The notes: generated by a model not told the origin, from the letters alone. A DNA stretch of 60,000 bases from Cristatella mucedo (GCA_009760855.2 WPIO01000217.1:126001-186000), one strand, 5' to 3'; shown: positions 19,880 to 31,194, counted from the stretch's first letter. Translations and numbers: made by a program.

Positions 19880-20610
19880 TACTTGCTAGGTTTGAAGTCT
19901 TAATATAAGAGTTCAGTTGGTCTGACACAACTCGTTCTAGTGTCTTTGATAGAAACGGAAGAAGGGAGAGTGGACGGAAGCTGCTCAAGACCTCGTGGTC
20001 TAGCGTTGCTTTCTTAATTAGTGGCCTGACTACAGCCTTTATTGGAAGGTGCAGGGACATGATCTGAGGCTAAGGGCATATTTATTATGTTAGTTAAGCA
20101 TGGCAGCAGCAGAGCTAAGCATCTTTGAAGTAGGACAGTGGGAATCGTGCTTAGACTAATAGTAGTAAAGTTCAGGATAAGGTAACCCGTAGCCTCCGCG
20201 AATGTAGACATCGGGGTAGTGCACAATATCGATAGACAGGAATCCTGTGCTGAAGTAATTGAGAGACCTGTGTCCGGAGGGGATTTTGAAACCTTGGGGA
20301 TGGACTTTGTGCTCCTATCTATCTTGCTGACAAAGAAGCTAGAGATGCGATAGGCCGGGTCACTTTCACAAAGGAGCTAACCTGGGAGTGGTTAAGAGGA
20401 TAATTGATGACAGACATCAGCATTTTTGTATTGTGCACCTGTGATTCAACAATTTTTTGTAGAAGCTAGACTTGGCTTTTGCTATTATCGACTGGTATGG
20501 TCTACATTATTCTTCGTATGCCTGACGATGGCCATCCAATCCTGATCTTGTATTGGCTTTCTCAAGCTTGCGCCTAGTAGACCTAGCTATTTAATTAGCT
20601 ATTGGCCGTC

Positions 20611-21071
20611 TCGGTGAGCGTGCACATTTTGCTTAATCGCTAATGCAAACTCGTTCGGTGCTCAACTCGACGTACGCGGAAGTCGCCGAGGTGCAATCGT
20701 TGAGCGAGCCACTATACAGCTGCTCAGCATATCAGAAAGTCGAGAAAGAGGCAGCTTTAAATCATTTGACTAAATGAAGGAAGGCGACAGTTGGAATTTT
20801 ACATTACCTAGATGATATTGTTATTAAACGGCTATAAAAACATTGTCTGAACTGTGATTTATTTTCGCTCTAGCTGTTTCGACGGTCTCCGAATGAGAAA
20901 TTTAATGCAACCATGATTAAAAAATACCCTTGGCGCTCTCCCAGTAAAGAATATGCCGATCTAGTGCAGCGCAGGGCCCAGGCTTCTCGTCTTTAGCGAT
21001 CCAGGTCATGGGCTCTAGCCGTTCGGCACGTGAACAGCGCCCGTATGCATAGAAATTCTCTTATTTTGCTT

Positions 21072-21075
<4 letters not shown>
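20611..21075. other. No gene recognised
   Basis: Left-hand flank of the long LINE-A copy; no coding signal and no match to the repeat families in this window. Confidence 0.4.
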
Positions 21076-21106
<31 letters not shown>

Positions 21107-21125
21107 GTGTGTGTGTGTGCATATT
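21076..21125. repeat. (TA)n(TG)n microsatellite
   Basis: About 14 TA units followed by CATGTGTGTGTGTGTGC. Confidence 0.95.
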
Positions 21126-21287
21126 AATTTTGTGTGTATTATTATTTAAAAAGTGGCACTTCTCATTTTTCCCTGGGACCACGCCTTTCGGTTTGGATAG
21201 TCTCTAGAGCCCAGATGTAAAAAGCACGAATCGGCTTGAAAAGAATATACATCAGCTTATGGTCGGTCCAATAATTACGGTGCTAAT

Positions 21288-21335
21288 GACTATCGTGTAG
21301 CACCCTAAGAGAACTAAATCTCTTCCGAGACACAG
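21288..21335 (-). mobile_element. SINE-B tail fragment
   Basis: CGTGTAGCACCCTAAGAGAA then CTAAATCTCTTCCGAGACAC matches the last ~45 bp of SINE-B in minus orientation. Confidence 0.55.
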
Positions 21336-21482
21336 TGCCACATGACACGGTAGAAATCGAGTCTGGCCCCTGAAGAGAGTGCAAATAGATGTAAGGAACA
21401 TTCATAAGTCGAACAATGTAGTTGGAAATAGGAATACTCCGTTTACAAGAATAGCAGTTTTGAGTTCCAAGGTTAGTGCTAA

Positions 21483-21578
21483 CATTATTCTCACTCTGCA
21501 TTTAGAAATACTCCGCATATAGAATGCCTATTTTTCGGCCCATGCGTACTCTTATAAACGGAGTCGACTGTGCATACA
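21483..21578 (-). mobile_element. Possible DNA transposon terminus
   Basis: The minus strand reads CAGTCGACTCCGTTTATAAG then a stretch with TATATGCGGAGTATTTC. A CAGT... start followed by repeated short ACTCCG/GGAGTA motifs is typical of pogo/Tigger-type ends. A partner end was not found, so this is a weak call. Confidence 0.3.
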
Positions 21579-21734
21579 TCGATCGGTGCTATTACATAAA
21601 AATAGATCATTATCGGCGGCAGGGATGAGACGCATCAACTAGCAATGCTGAGCGGCGGTCGAGTGGCGTCGAGACGAAGCATGCTGTGCACGACAAATGC
21701 TGTGTACAAAAAATGAAGGTAACTAGGCACATAG

Positions 21735-21895
21735 CTAGAGGAAATTATAGTCGTTGCTAAAATGGAGAAAGTGAAGCTGCTAAAATGGAAAAAGTGTTAC
21801 TCGCTGCTAAAATGTAGGCAACTCCGACAGATAGAGGAACTGGTACGAGTTACTAAAATGAAGGAATTGGTACTAGTTGCTAAAAGCAAAGACAA
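21735..21895 (+). repeat. Degenerate minisatellite, TTGCTAAAATG core
   Basis: Five imperfect units share the core (T/C)(T/G)(G/A)CTAAAATG: CGTTGCTAAAATGGAGAAAG, AGCTGCTAAAATGGAAAAAG, CGCTGCTAAAATGTAGG, AGTTACTAAAATGAAGG and AGTTGCTAAAAGCAAAG. Spacing is 25-45 bp. GGAACTGGTAC/GGAATTGGTAC links the later units. Confidence 0.7.
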
Positions 21896-24200
21896 AATCA
21901 GAGAACATCTTAGCCGTTAGCGAAGTAAACTGTCATTTAAAGAAATATGCTCGCAGACAAAAAACCAGCTCTGCCGGTTGCATTCTTTCCTCGACTGTCC
22001 AGCTCTTTCCAATGAAAGCTGGGGTGACGTTTAAAAGATGCTAATCACCTACATCTACAAGCCAATCACGCTTTTCCACAGTAATCCATTCAATCGAGAG
22101 AGTTATCCATCAATCCTATTAGTCCAGGCGAGTATACGACGAATAGACGCCTAATCTTCGTACCGTCCACGATGCTTCTGCAACACGATAGGATGTTCGA
22201 CGCGGAATTTAGAGATTAAGCTGGCTGCCCAAGATTAGCTCTACTATGAACAAAGCTCAAAGGTCGCACATAGGTCACAGGGTCACGCTTAATAGTAACG
22301 CAGATCTTCGCAGACTTAGTGATGGACTGGCAGGGAGGTCCTTTTCGAACTACGCGTCTGCCGTCGTGGATAAAAAATATTGTTGCTAAATTGCGTCGCA
22401 TTGACCAGGGCGTGTTTGAAGATCTCAATAATCAAACGAGCTGCTCCGCAGTAAACAATTCATCCTCGCAGTAACAAGCATCCACAAATAGTTTCTACGC
22501 TGCTGCTGGCACTCTCGTGGCTCCAGCCTTTGCAACAATTCTTAAATTATTAGCAATTATTAGATCGGCGGAGGTGAAAATAATGCAGCAGTATTAAAGT
22601 ATGCATATTCGCTGGAGCGCCGGCCACGTGCCTAACAAACACTGCCGGCAGAAGAGCAAACTATGTCTGCGTAGCATAATTAACTTTTCATATATCAGAA
22701 CGGGTGTGATGTGTATCTGCACAACGGTCGCAAAAAAATATTTTGCGAGCCTGCGCGAGATGATAGTGGGCGAAGGAGTGGGTACGCGCACACGCCATAT
22801 GTGGCTGAGTATGGTAATTGCGGAGCACTACACGGAAAAGATTTTAGTCATCAGTGATCGCTAGATAATAATACTAATAATAAGTCTTTTGAATAGTTCC
22901 CAACGAGAGAGACGTCAATACAATCAGGTACACAACATGCTTAGGCAAGCATAGAAACACGGGTATCACGGTTAGAATAGTAAGCAAAACACGCAGGCAC
23001 ATTCAAGGCTGTAGCTTAATAGAATCCGTGGCTAGAACATGCACTGAATTGTGCCCAGGTGACGGTCAGACAGTAAAGCACACAGAAAATAAAAAGTCTG
23101 TTCACTGGAACACACGGACAGCGTAGCGAAATAGATGCATATTCAGGTGAGACTTTATTTATGCGAAGTCGATTCAAGTGATGACAGAAAAATCGAAGCG
23201 AGTTCCAAAATTTCGGGGCATGCGAACTGAGGCAAGGGTGCAGTGCGAGCTGAATCCACAATAGCTTTCAATTTTAGTGGAAGAAAGTGCAAGACAACTT
23301 GAAGCCGATGAGTAGTTGTGTGAGGGCACATTTTAGAAGCAGCGAGATCGAATCGGTAGCTAGGCTTGTGCAAGCGAGTGAAGCGACCCGTCTGGCACAG
23401 AGAAGATCTTGCAGTCGGTTCGCTGCTCGCTATGGAGCCAGCAAAGCTCTCGCAGCAGCGGCGGCGGCGGCGGCGGTGCTACAGGGCAGCTGAGCCATTG
23501 ACGACAGAGCGGACAGACAGGCGGCCGAGTTTCGCACTTGCCGCCAGCGATCGACGGAGCATCGGTCGAGAGGCCTGAACGAAACGACAGAATGCAGCGA
23601 TCTAGCCGGGAGCTGTCGCAATCCGCGAGCTGTCGGATTTTGCACATGATTTCGCTCCTGAGTGGAAACTAAGCCGACATGGCCACGTCATGGTAGCGCA
23701 TGCTCATCGTTCAATATCAAGTCGCTCCGTAATAGCACGCCCAAATTTCGGGGATACGTCACGCGACGTTGAGTGATGCAAGACTGACTGACCGACTAAT
23801 CTTGAGAATGAGGCCTTCCAACTTTCAAGCTCTAGGGTGATAAAGGCTAACCCTTAGCTACTAGGCTGGTCTTGTGTTAATTGAACATTAGGAAGTCATG
23901 CGCAATATCATACAAACGTTCCACGAATCTTTTAATTCTGCATGCATAAATCTACAAGTACATACATTCTGACACGCACACACACACTCACACGCTCATT
24001 TGTCCACATAACAGTTAAGGCTTAGATATTTGCCACTCCCACTTAAAATCGTATGGCAGAGCTGCCTTCGGTAGCTGCATATTTTCAAAAAAAGTTTGTA
24101 CACGAAGTGTCTCTACTTTCCAGCAAACCAATGAGTGCTCTTCAAGCATTCGTTCTATTCACACGGCCGTTGATTTAAAGAGAGTCAACCACAAATTCCG
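21896..24200. other. No gene recognised
   Basis: About 2.3 kb without a supportable gene. There is a short GC-rich patch with a (CGG)n run near 23458-23476 and a (CA)n-like patch near 23972. Open stretches here have no recognisable domains. Confidence 0.4.
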
Positions 24201-24204
24201 CAGC

Positions 24205-24360
24205 GGTTAGCCCAGGGGTAATGGGTTCAAACTTCAGAACCCAGGTCGTGCGATGGAGGCCTGCATCGGCCAATTGGATTTTTCCCATTGCAAGTGTTGG
24301 TGGCAGCTCTTAAAACCCTGCCGCTGCTATACAAATTAGGCTCATAAATCAACTAATCCT
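24205..24360 (+). mobile_element. Diverged SINE-A-like copy
   Basis: GCAGCGGTTAGCCCAGGGGT, AATGGGTTCAAACTTCAG (diverged B box), TGCAAGTGTTGGTGGCAGCT and CCGCTGCTATACAAATTAGG follow the SINE-A order with many changes. It could also be a third tRNA-headed SINE family. Confidence 0.5.
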
Positions 24361-24952
24361 AATTTTACTTTATAATAGAGAGCACCTAAATACATTATCG
24401 TAGTACATACGGACTGCATCAGGCTATAAAATTTGACTACATAGGCAAAAATATTACTCAAGATGCATAGCGAAATACACGCGGGAAGACATTAATGGGG
24501 AATGGTCAGTAGACCGAGTCCGAGCGAGATCGTGAATCATCTCAAGCATCAATACTAACGGTATATTTATAGATTGACTATAAACTTGCTTCAAATACTA
24601 ATTTTCAATAGAACTGTCAAGTTGTCTCAGTTGAACGGCAAGTATTGTAACCGGAACTAGAGGAACATGGCGCAGAGCGACATTCTCATGGCTGCTCGAA
24701 AAACGCGACCGCTCCAAAAAATGGTGGCTGAGCCTACATACTTACATTAGGGAATTATAAGGCGAGCCCCTTCACCATCCCTAAACCGAATCCCTTCAAG
24801 AATACTCGCCACGTCCTTCTAGAGCGTCACCGCTGGCTCTCACCTGGGCTGTGGTGGATTTGCACTGACCCCTGACCCTATGCTAGTGGGATCATTCAGA
24901 GCGTAGCGCGATCTACAGCCAGCGCTTAGCTGAAGAGTGTCAGAAACATTTT

Positions 24953-25027
24953 ATCGCGCTTCCTTTGCAGCAAATGTTAACTGCCTAGAAAAATATTGAG
25001 TTCTCTCATCATTATTATTATTATTAT
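24953..25027 (+). mobile_element. LINE-A 3' tail immediately upstream of TBCC
   Basis: ATCGCGCTTCCTTTGCAGCA, AATGTTAACTGCCTAGAAAA and ATATTGAGTTCTCTCATC, ending in (ATT)n, are the LINE-A 3' end. The tail stops 100 bp before the TBCC start codon, so the 5' leader of TBCC begins in or just after retrotransposon sequence. Confidence 0.75.
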
Positions 25028-25127
25028 GAGTACAAAAGGGATCCAGATGCTGCTCGCTCGCGGCGGTCGAGTCGGCAGCCCTGAGGGACGCACAGCGAGT
25101 AACAAGTCGACGGTCAAGGTCGTCAAC

Positions 25128-26099
25128 ATGGCCGCGACCGAAGGCGACGACCTAGCGGCCAGGAAGGATAGCGTGACGGCCCGTTTGCAGCAAAGGGAAG
25201 ATGAAAGGCAATCGAAACTTGTTAAGCGAAGAGAAGAGACGTGGCAAAATAAGGGGCAGAAGTGCGATATCTATCCCTTCGTAGAAGGAGGCGAAAAACT
25301 CCGAGCCGCCTTGCTGTCGGCCAGTGACTCGGCCGCTTTCCAGCAGCTGTCCGCTGAAATACAGGGTCTGCAGAAAAAACTGAACGACTCTGTAATGGTG
25401 CTGTCATCGTACGACATAAGGAAGACTCAGGACATGATCACTGGCTTACGCGAACAATTTCAGCAGCAGTACTCGAGCATTCAACCAAAAAAGAAGTTCG
25501 CGTTTAAGGCGAAGAAGAAGCAGCAGCCGGAAGCCGTCGGAAAGGAGCAGGCCGCCGGTGACAGTGCGGCGACTGCAGCTGTTGCGACCCCGACGGTCGA
25601 GCTCGTCGGAGCTAACAGCGTGTGTGGCCTCAGCGATGCCACGATCGAGAAGCTTGGAGACGACGTTAATCGTAAGGATGTCCTGGCGTCAGCTCTGCGT
25701 GGTTGCACGCTGCGTCTGCTGGGTGCGCCCAGTGCTGCGCACCTCACGGATCTGAAGAATTGCACGATCTTGCTCGGCCCCGTTGCATCGTCAGTGTTCA
25801 TTGACGACTGCACCGGCTGTACCTTCGTCGTGGCCTGCCACCAGCTCCGCATTCATAACACCGTCGATTCGCAATTCTACATTCATGTCACCTCCAAGGC
25901 CATCATTGAAGATAGCAAAGGGCTCACCTTTGCTCCGTATGCATGGCAGTACGCCGGTTTAGATGCTGACTTCGCGACTAGTGGTTTGTCAAAGGCAGTT
26001 AATAACTGGGACCAAATTGACGACTTCAACTGGCTCGCTAGCGACGAGCCTTCGCCAAACTGGCGTGTGATGGATGAAGTCAAAAGGCTTACGTTTTGA
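25128..26099 (+). CDS. TBCC: Tubulin-binding cofactor C
   Basis: This encodes 323 residues on one exon; human TBCC is 346. TBCC acts with cofactors D and E and Arl2 to trigger GTP hydrolysis on beta-tubulin and release of folded alpha/beta-tubulin dimers in the cytosol. The N-terminal helical domain (about 10-115) contains SVTARLQQREDERQSKLVKR and ends in SSIQPKKKFAFKAKKK, the TBCC junction motif. A low-complexity Ala/Val linker (about 140-160) follows. The beta-helix C-CAP/TBCC domain (about 165-300) has VCGLSD, NCTILLGPVASSVFIDDCTG, VVACHQLRIH with the arginine finger at about Arg241, EDSKGLTFAPYAW and VNNWDQIDDFNWLASDEPSP. ATG 25128 was chosen for its good context (CAACATGG) and TBCC-like N-terminus. 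The frame stays open 44 codons further upstream, but those codons come from the LINE-A tail and leader. No intron, frameshift or missing key residue was seen. Confidence 0.95.
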   Translation: MAATEGDDLAARKDSVTARLQQREDERQSKLVKRREETWQNKGQKCDIYPFVEGGEKLRAALLSASDSAAFQQLSAEIQGLQKKLNDSVMVLSSYDIRKTQDMITGLREQFQQQYSSIQPKKKFAFKAKKKQQPEAVGKEQAAGDSAATAAVATPTVELVGANSVCGLSDATIEKLGDDVNRKDVLASALRGCTLRLLGAPSAAHLTDLKNCTILLGPVASSVFIDDCTGCTFVVACHQLRIHNTVDSQFYIHVTSKAIIEDSKGLTFAPYAWQYAGLDADFATSGLSKAVNNWDQIDDFNWLASDEPSPNWRVMDEVKRLTF

Positions 26100-27945
26100 G
26101 TTTTTTCGATAACTGGCTAGCCCCTAAGGTGATTTGTCTCTGTCTGTGGTGGGCAGGCTGAGGTGCTACCACGTGGCGAAAGTCAGTTGACCCCTTTATT
26201 TGAATTCTAATCTTTGTTATCCTTTTATTCAATGTTTTTGAATCGTTAGACCTTGGCTGCGAGACGGTTATCCTAGGTCTGCTTTTGCCCTGACTTGATC
26301 GTAAATTGGCTTGTATTAGTACATGCAGTGTGCTCCCAAAATGGTACCTGTGTAAGCAACCTAGCATGATTATTGCTTGAGTATAAAGTACAGTTTCATG
26401 CCAACTCGTGCACGAAAATTATGGTTGACATGTGCTAAGCATATGCAATTTTTTCCGTCTCTGGCTGTGCTGGCTTCGAGCTAGTGGAAGTGTTATGGCA
26501 TCAAAGTGCCATACTTTCTGCATGCTGATTAGTCTCCTGTCTAGTGCCCACGTGATGCCTCTTTGTCTGGTGACTGCTTTCGTCCACTCATAGCAGTTTG
26601 CTGTCAATCAAGCATCAATAGCCAACGATGCACTAGCCGTTCGTCCATCTTTGTGCTTCTGTGCATCCGTGGAGGAAGTAGACAGGTTTGCATTGTATTC
26701 TCCCGAACTCGTCCTGCTTGCACTCACCGAGAAGGAGCTAACACACGACTGCCATGTTTTGGAGTCAGCAGGCTGAGTGTCCATCGGTTCATTGGTCTGT
26801 TCCTGCTATGCTCTGCTGGCCCATCTAATTCTTGGTGGCTGCTACACCCATGTGTCCTATTTAGCAGCAGCAATATCTCAGGCATGTCTGTTTTGCCTCC
26901 GGAATGCCTGACAAATCATGCAGAGGCATCTACCGTGCATTCAAATGCAGGTATAACCGCAATGCACCTAAGTCTGACCGATGACAATTGCATTATTCTA
27001 ATACCTTTAGTGCAGGACCAAACTTTTGTTCCGTTGGCTACTCAGTATGTACCTTGTGCTCTGTCTATGGTTCCTCTTCTATGTACCAATGCAGCCAGTG
27101 CCTGACCCTTGTGCAGTAGTTGCTGCCGATGGTGCTGCCATCGCCACATACTTATCGGTTGCGACTGCTGCCTCCATATCTGTGGCTGCTTCTGCACAGT
27201 TCTGCTGCATCTGTTTGTATAGCAGAACTTGGTTGAAATGGTTTTTTCAGATTCTGAAATCAGTTTAGTCATGTGGAAAGTGCATTTCAAGGCATTAATT
27301 TCGGGTCACTATTTAGCACATGAAATACAGAAAGCTCGTGTCATGCTAAAGTACCTAGCGACAAGGCACTGTTTTAAGTGTGGAGCTCTGCGGTATCTTC
27401 TATGGCCTGTGCTTAGAACAGCATATCTGTACAGCAGCAGCCCCTGCAGCTGTGCTGCAAGTACACACACAGCTGCAAGCAGCAGCATAAATGTGTACAC
27501 TCTGGTTGCTAACTGCACTATGGAAATCTCAGTTAGCCTCGACACAAAGCTTCAATTTATTTTTCATCTGCTGTGCTTTGCCAAAAAGCACTTTTATTTT
27601 ATGCATATTCATCCCATGAACCTGCATTAATGTAAGAATCTGTGGTGATTTTTTCTAAATTTTGCTTGTAGCATACCTCTTTATGATTCCTCAGGTGCAG
27701 ATCACTACTGGATGTTGTGGATTGTCATCCGAGCTAAACCAGTAAAAGTCAATGTGCATACTATGTGCATATCAATCTACCTTACAGATTCTTTCTACCA
27801 ATGCTGATGCACCGTCATCTGCCAGATCTCGCTCTGAAAATGTGGCCACTTTTGAGAGTGCTCAATATTGCATGCAGCTGATGGCTGGCTCCTCCAGAGT
27901 ATTGTTGTAAACAGATAAAATCATGAGAGGAACCGCTGAAGTACT
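26100..27945. other. TBCC 3' flank, no gene recognised
   Basis: AT-rich sequence after the TBCC stop. No AATAAA was seen close by; TATAAA near 26382 is the nearest weak poly(A)-like hexamer. Open stretches at 26563-27105 and 27229-27630 are rich in Cys and Ser with no known domain and are not called. Confidence 0.45.
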
Positions 27946-27949
27946 GGGG

Positions 27950-28905
27950 AGAGCTCGGGGCTTTGTGCTCCGATCGCGTCCTTTCAAAATTTCTACTCTC
28001 CCCATTGCCGATGTGATCGCCCAGCACAATCTATGCTTTTACTTGTACGCATATGACACACAGCTGTACCTATACTTGGATCCCTTCCAACCCTCCTGCC
28101 CATCAAATTCTCTCAACTCTCCTGCTGCATGTACTGCTGACATTCCCACATGGATGGCAACAAACTTTCTCAAATTGAATGATGATAAAACTAGCCTGCT
28201 AGTTATTGGCGAATCAAGTGTGACTCATAAATTAGAAACTAGCTAACAATCGAAATCGGCTCAGCTAACATATCTGCCGTAGCATCTGCACGAAATCCAA
28301 GTATCTGGTACCGAAGTCACCTGTTACTAGACGACCACATCAGCTCCAGAGTTAAGTCCGCCTGCTTTCAGCTATGTAACATTTAGCACATCAAAATTGG
28401 TTATGCATTTGTGACATCCCGTCTCGGCATCCGTAACTCGGTGCTTGCTGGTCTACCAGCCTAGGCAAGCAGGCGTTCGTAGTTTATGCAAAACTTGGCA
28501 GCTTGGCTTGTCTGCCATGTGCGTCTCAATTGCCACATCACGCCACTCTCACCGACCTGCACTGGCTCCCAATCAAGCAGCATATCAATGTAAAGGTTTT
28601 GTCACTCACTTTTAGGCCTCTTAATTGTCTGGCTCCAGCACTCCCATCAGAAATACACCCCTACCAGGCTAGGAATCTACTTACTGTCTGCTTTTCCGAC
28701 TCAAATTGCTTAGCTGTGCCCTCGGACTCACCTCAAATCCTTTGGAGACAGTGGCTTTAGTTCGTATGTTCCCACAGCCTGAAACTCATTCCCTACTGAC
28801 GTCAAAACAACCTCCCTGCCGACTTGACGAGATTTAGAAAGAAAATAAAAGCAACCTATTTCTGACAGCATTTGACCATTAACTAGTAATAATAGTTATT
28901 ATTAT
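27950..28905 (+). mobile_element. LINE-A fragment with RT box, decayed
   Basis: Sense blocks in order: IADVIAQHNLCFYLYAYDTQ (the YADD box mutated to YAYD), WMATNFLKLNDDKTSLLVIG, a DDHISSRVKSACFQLCN block, LTDLHWLPIKQHINVKVLSL and a late PSDSPQILWRQWL with frame breaks. The 3' hairpin tail is missing; it ends near a TTATTATTA run. Confidence 0.88.
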
Positions 28906-30240
28906 TAACGTGCCATTATGGGTTCACTGTAGTTATTCAAGGTGCATCGCAAGGCGAACTTAAGCCAACGGATAGACAAGAGAAGCGATGCTTAGGGAAA
29001 ATGCGATAGCCTTAATCGTGGCATTGCGTCTGTAAATAGTCTGCTTTCCATTATATTGTATTTATTGCACCCATCTTTGAGGTCGCCGGTAACACAATCG
29101 CCTAACGTAACATTGTTACAAATGCAAATCAAGTCCTTGGTTATCCGACCTACAAATTGAGTACTGCCCGCGGACTTATAATTGCACAACTTTGTGCCTG
29201 GTTCAAAGCTCACAGTGATTCAAAAGTGTGTGGACATACCCTTTCAAAATGTATAGTGGTTCCCTCAGAGCAGATGTCTAAATAGCAGCAAATGTAGGGT
29301 GACAGTTTAAGAGGCAAGAAGGGAGAAGCGTAGCTTCGATTAGCTGGACAGAAATCCAACGCAGGATCTGAGAATGTTCGAGTCACTTGGCAACCCTAAA
29401 CTTTAAAACTATCAAAGTTTGTACGATAAATACGTGTGAAGGAATTTGTTGTCCAAAAAGAACTTTGCGGGGCAATGAAAAAAAATGCAGCTGCAGCAGT
29501 CCTGCTGGGTTCGGACTGAGGAATCCATTATCGATGGCTTAAATTTCGCAATTAGATTTTTAATTCTAATCCGAGATTTTACCTAATAGTGAGCGAGTTA
29601 GAGAGAGGGAGAGGGGGGAGATTCTATTTAAGAACCGATCTCTTGAGAAATCTAAAGTTTGTTGAAAGCCTTATGTCTCTGCCGGACATTCAAGACGGAA
29701 GTACAACATTCCAAGCCAGCTAGTATGCTAGGTTGAGAAGTATGTTGGTTCTCAGTTGTGTGTATACCATTAACTGTAGTGCAGTATGTATGGTGGAGTA
29801 GAGGCTATGCAACCGTCTTCAGATAGGTTTTTCTAATAAACGAGTGATACTGTGATGGACAACCCGATTTTAGCACTTGGCGATTATGGCTTTACTGCTC
29901 AATTGCCGATCGGGCAAAGTATTGTGGTTAGTACTTAAATTTGTTCTTCCACGAGTGCCAGCTGGGTTTTATAATAATTAGAACTTGAAAAGACCCGCAT
30001 AATAAGCGCTTTCATATGCGGTAAACAGAGCACATTTTTGTGAAGAAATTGTTGATAGCCTCTAGCGAAAACGATCCTGCAACCCTATTTGTGGGCAGTG
30101 CTTTAACAACCAATTGATTAATTCTGTGCCTGTCGAATTTTTCTTTTAATTTGAATTCAGGAACTACTTCTGTGACACTTTACATAAGCTGGCACAAAGC
30201 ATGGCAATTATGGACCCAGCAAATAGTTCGTGGAACCAGG
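28906..30240. other. No gene recognised
   Basis: AT-rich sequence without coding signal or family match; a short (AGAG)n patch lies near 29597-29615. Confidence 0.4.
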
Positions 30241-30257
30241 TGGACAGTTAGCTTAAA

Positions 30258-30312
30258 TAATATAATAAGTAAGTAACGTAAATAAGTAAGTAAGTAACTT
30301 AAATAAGTAACG
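30258..30312 (+). repeat. (TAAG)n/(TAAA)n repeat
   Basis: AATAAGTAAGTAACGTAAAT and AAGTAAGTAAGTAACTTAAA are irregular 4-bp-unit repeats just before a SINE-A copy. Confidence 0.8.
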
Positions 30313-30351
30313 CTTAAAAACTATGATTTAGGGATGTGACGTGCTTGCTTG

Positions 30352-30525
30352 GTGAGTCGTGATGGCACACCAGGTAAGGCGGTTGCTTTTCACGACCTCG
30401 GGTCATGGGTTCGATTCCTTCGGTGGGCAATTGTTAATCACCACTGCAAGCGGTGGCGATAGCCGTGAAGGCTCTTTTGTCACTATACAAAAGAGGCTGT
30501 TAAATCAGTTAGTATTTTTTGTACC
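30352..30525 (+). mobile_element. SINE-A copy with half palindrome deleted
   Basis: GGTGAGTCGTGATGGCACAC (A-box region), TTTCACGACCTCGGGTCATG (only one palindrome arm left), GGGTTCGATTCC (B box), CCACTGCAAGCGGTGGCGAT and CACTATACAAAAGAGGCTGT (tail). The loss of one palindrome arm is informative about how the hairpin decays. Confidence 0.88.
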
Positions 30526-30799
30526 GCCGGCCATCTTAGTCGGAGCAATCTAAGGTTGCAAGCCCAAGCACTAGCAGCCGCGTTGAAGTTCCAAAATTTG
30601 GATCAATGAATGCAGGGGGGGGGGAGCATTATGTCATCAAGCATCAGTCCTGTACTTTCATAAAAAAGACGAGTCCAGTTTTTAACTCAGCCGCCCATGT
30701 CCTCTGAAATTTAATTCTTTCCGAGGGTGGTACGTGGTCTGAAACTCTCCTATTTTATTTTTATATTTAAAAATTAGTTATGTAAATTTTCGATTACCT

Positions 30800-31170
30800 G
30801 AATTGGCGCATGGACATCACCTCCACCTAAAGACAGCTGGTGACAGGAGCTTTAGCTCTGCAGGTCCTAGACTGTGGAACTCGCTTCCACAATTCTTGCG
30901 CAACGACATCTACTCTCCAACTGCCGACTATGGCACATCTCTTTCAGCGGTCCTGAACTGCTACTTCTATGCTACTCACTACCTCAACTGCTCTCCTAAC
31001 TCTGCTATGCTTTCCACTTTCTCTTTGTTGCGTGAGACGAAGTCTGTTGGCTACCGAATGCTTACCGAAAGCCGCTTAGGCTGTGAGTGTGCTATACAAA
31101 ACTCTCCTGGGTAACACCCACATGGTCTTTATGACTTTGTGGAGTTACTGACGGAGATACATGGCATGAC
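30800..31170 (+). mobile_element. LINE-B fragment, best C-terminal copy
   Basis: It encodes LKTAGDRSFSSAGPRLWNSL then PQFLRNDIYSPTADYGTSLS, AVLNCYFYATHYLNCSPNSA and MLSTFSLLRETKSVGYRM with intact frame. The 3' UTR has CTTAGGCTGTGAGTGTGCTA, TACAAAACTCTCCTGGG and TTTGTGGAGTTACTGACGGA. TAGDRSFSSAGPRLWNSLP is a classic C-terminal block of L2/CR1-type ORF2 proteins. Confidence 0.88.
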
Positions 31171-31194
31171 ATGGCTTAGAAAACCACTCATGTC

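Larger units (their letters stand above)
17826..20610 (-). mobile_element. LINE-A copy, longest in window, with RT remnants and two insertions
   Basis: On the minus strand this runs from the ATT-type tail (17826) back through the 3' UTR, the ORF2 C-terminus, the RT active site and the RT N-terminus to the pre-RT linker near 20600. Visible coding blocks are HNIGFHFYADDTKLYLCFDP (about 19080-19025, the YADD polymerase box), AFDTIDHEVLLEHF (about 19305-19265), SFRPLSLLPFLSKTLERVVS (about 19960-19910) and the linker SGLDGHRQAYEE (about 20560-20515). It is broken by many stops. A SINE-A sits in it at 18505-18688 and a TA-flanked DNA transposon at 19420-19879. YADDTKLY with the downstream WLPVKQRI-type block places it in the CR1/L2 group. 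Confidence 0.88.

Noticed and set aside
25222-25852. Antisense open frames over TBCC
   Set aside because: They are shadows of the TBCC coding strand.
26563-27630. Two open frames (180 and 133 codons) after TBCC
   Set aside because: No recognisable domain or homologue; Cys/Ser/Leu-rich translation of AT-rich DNA.
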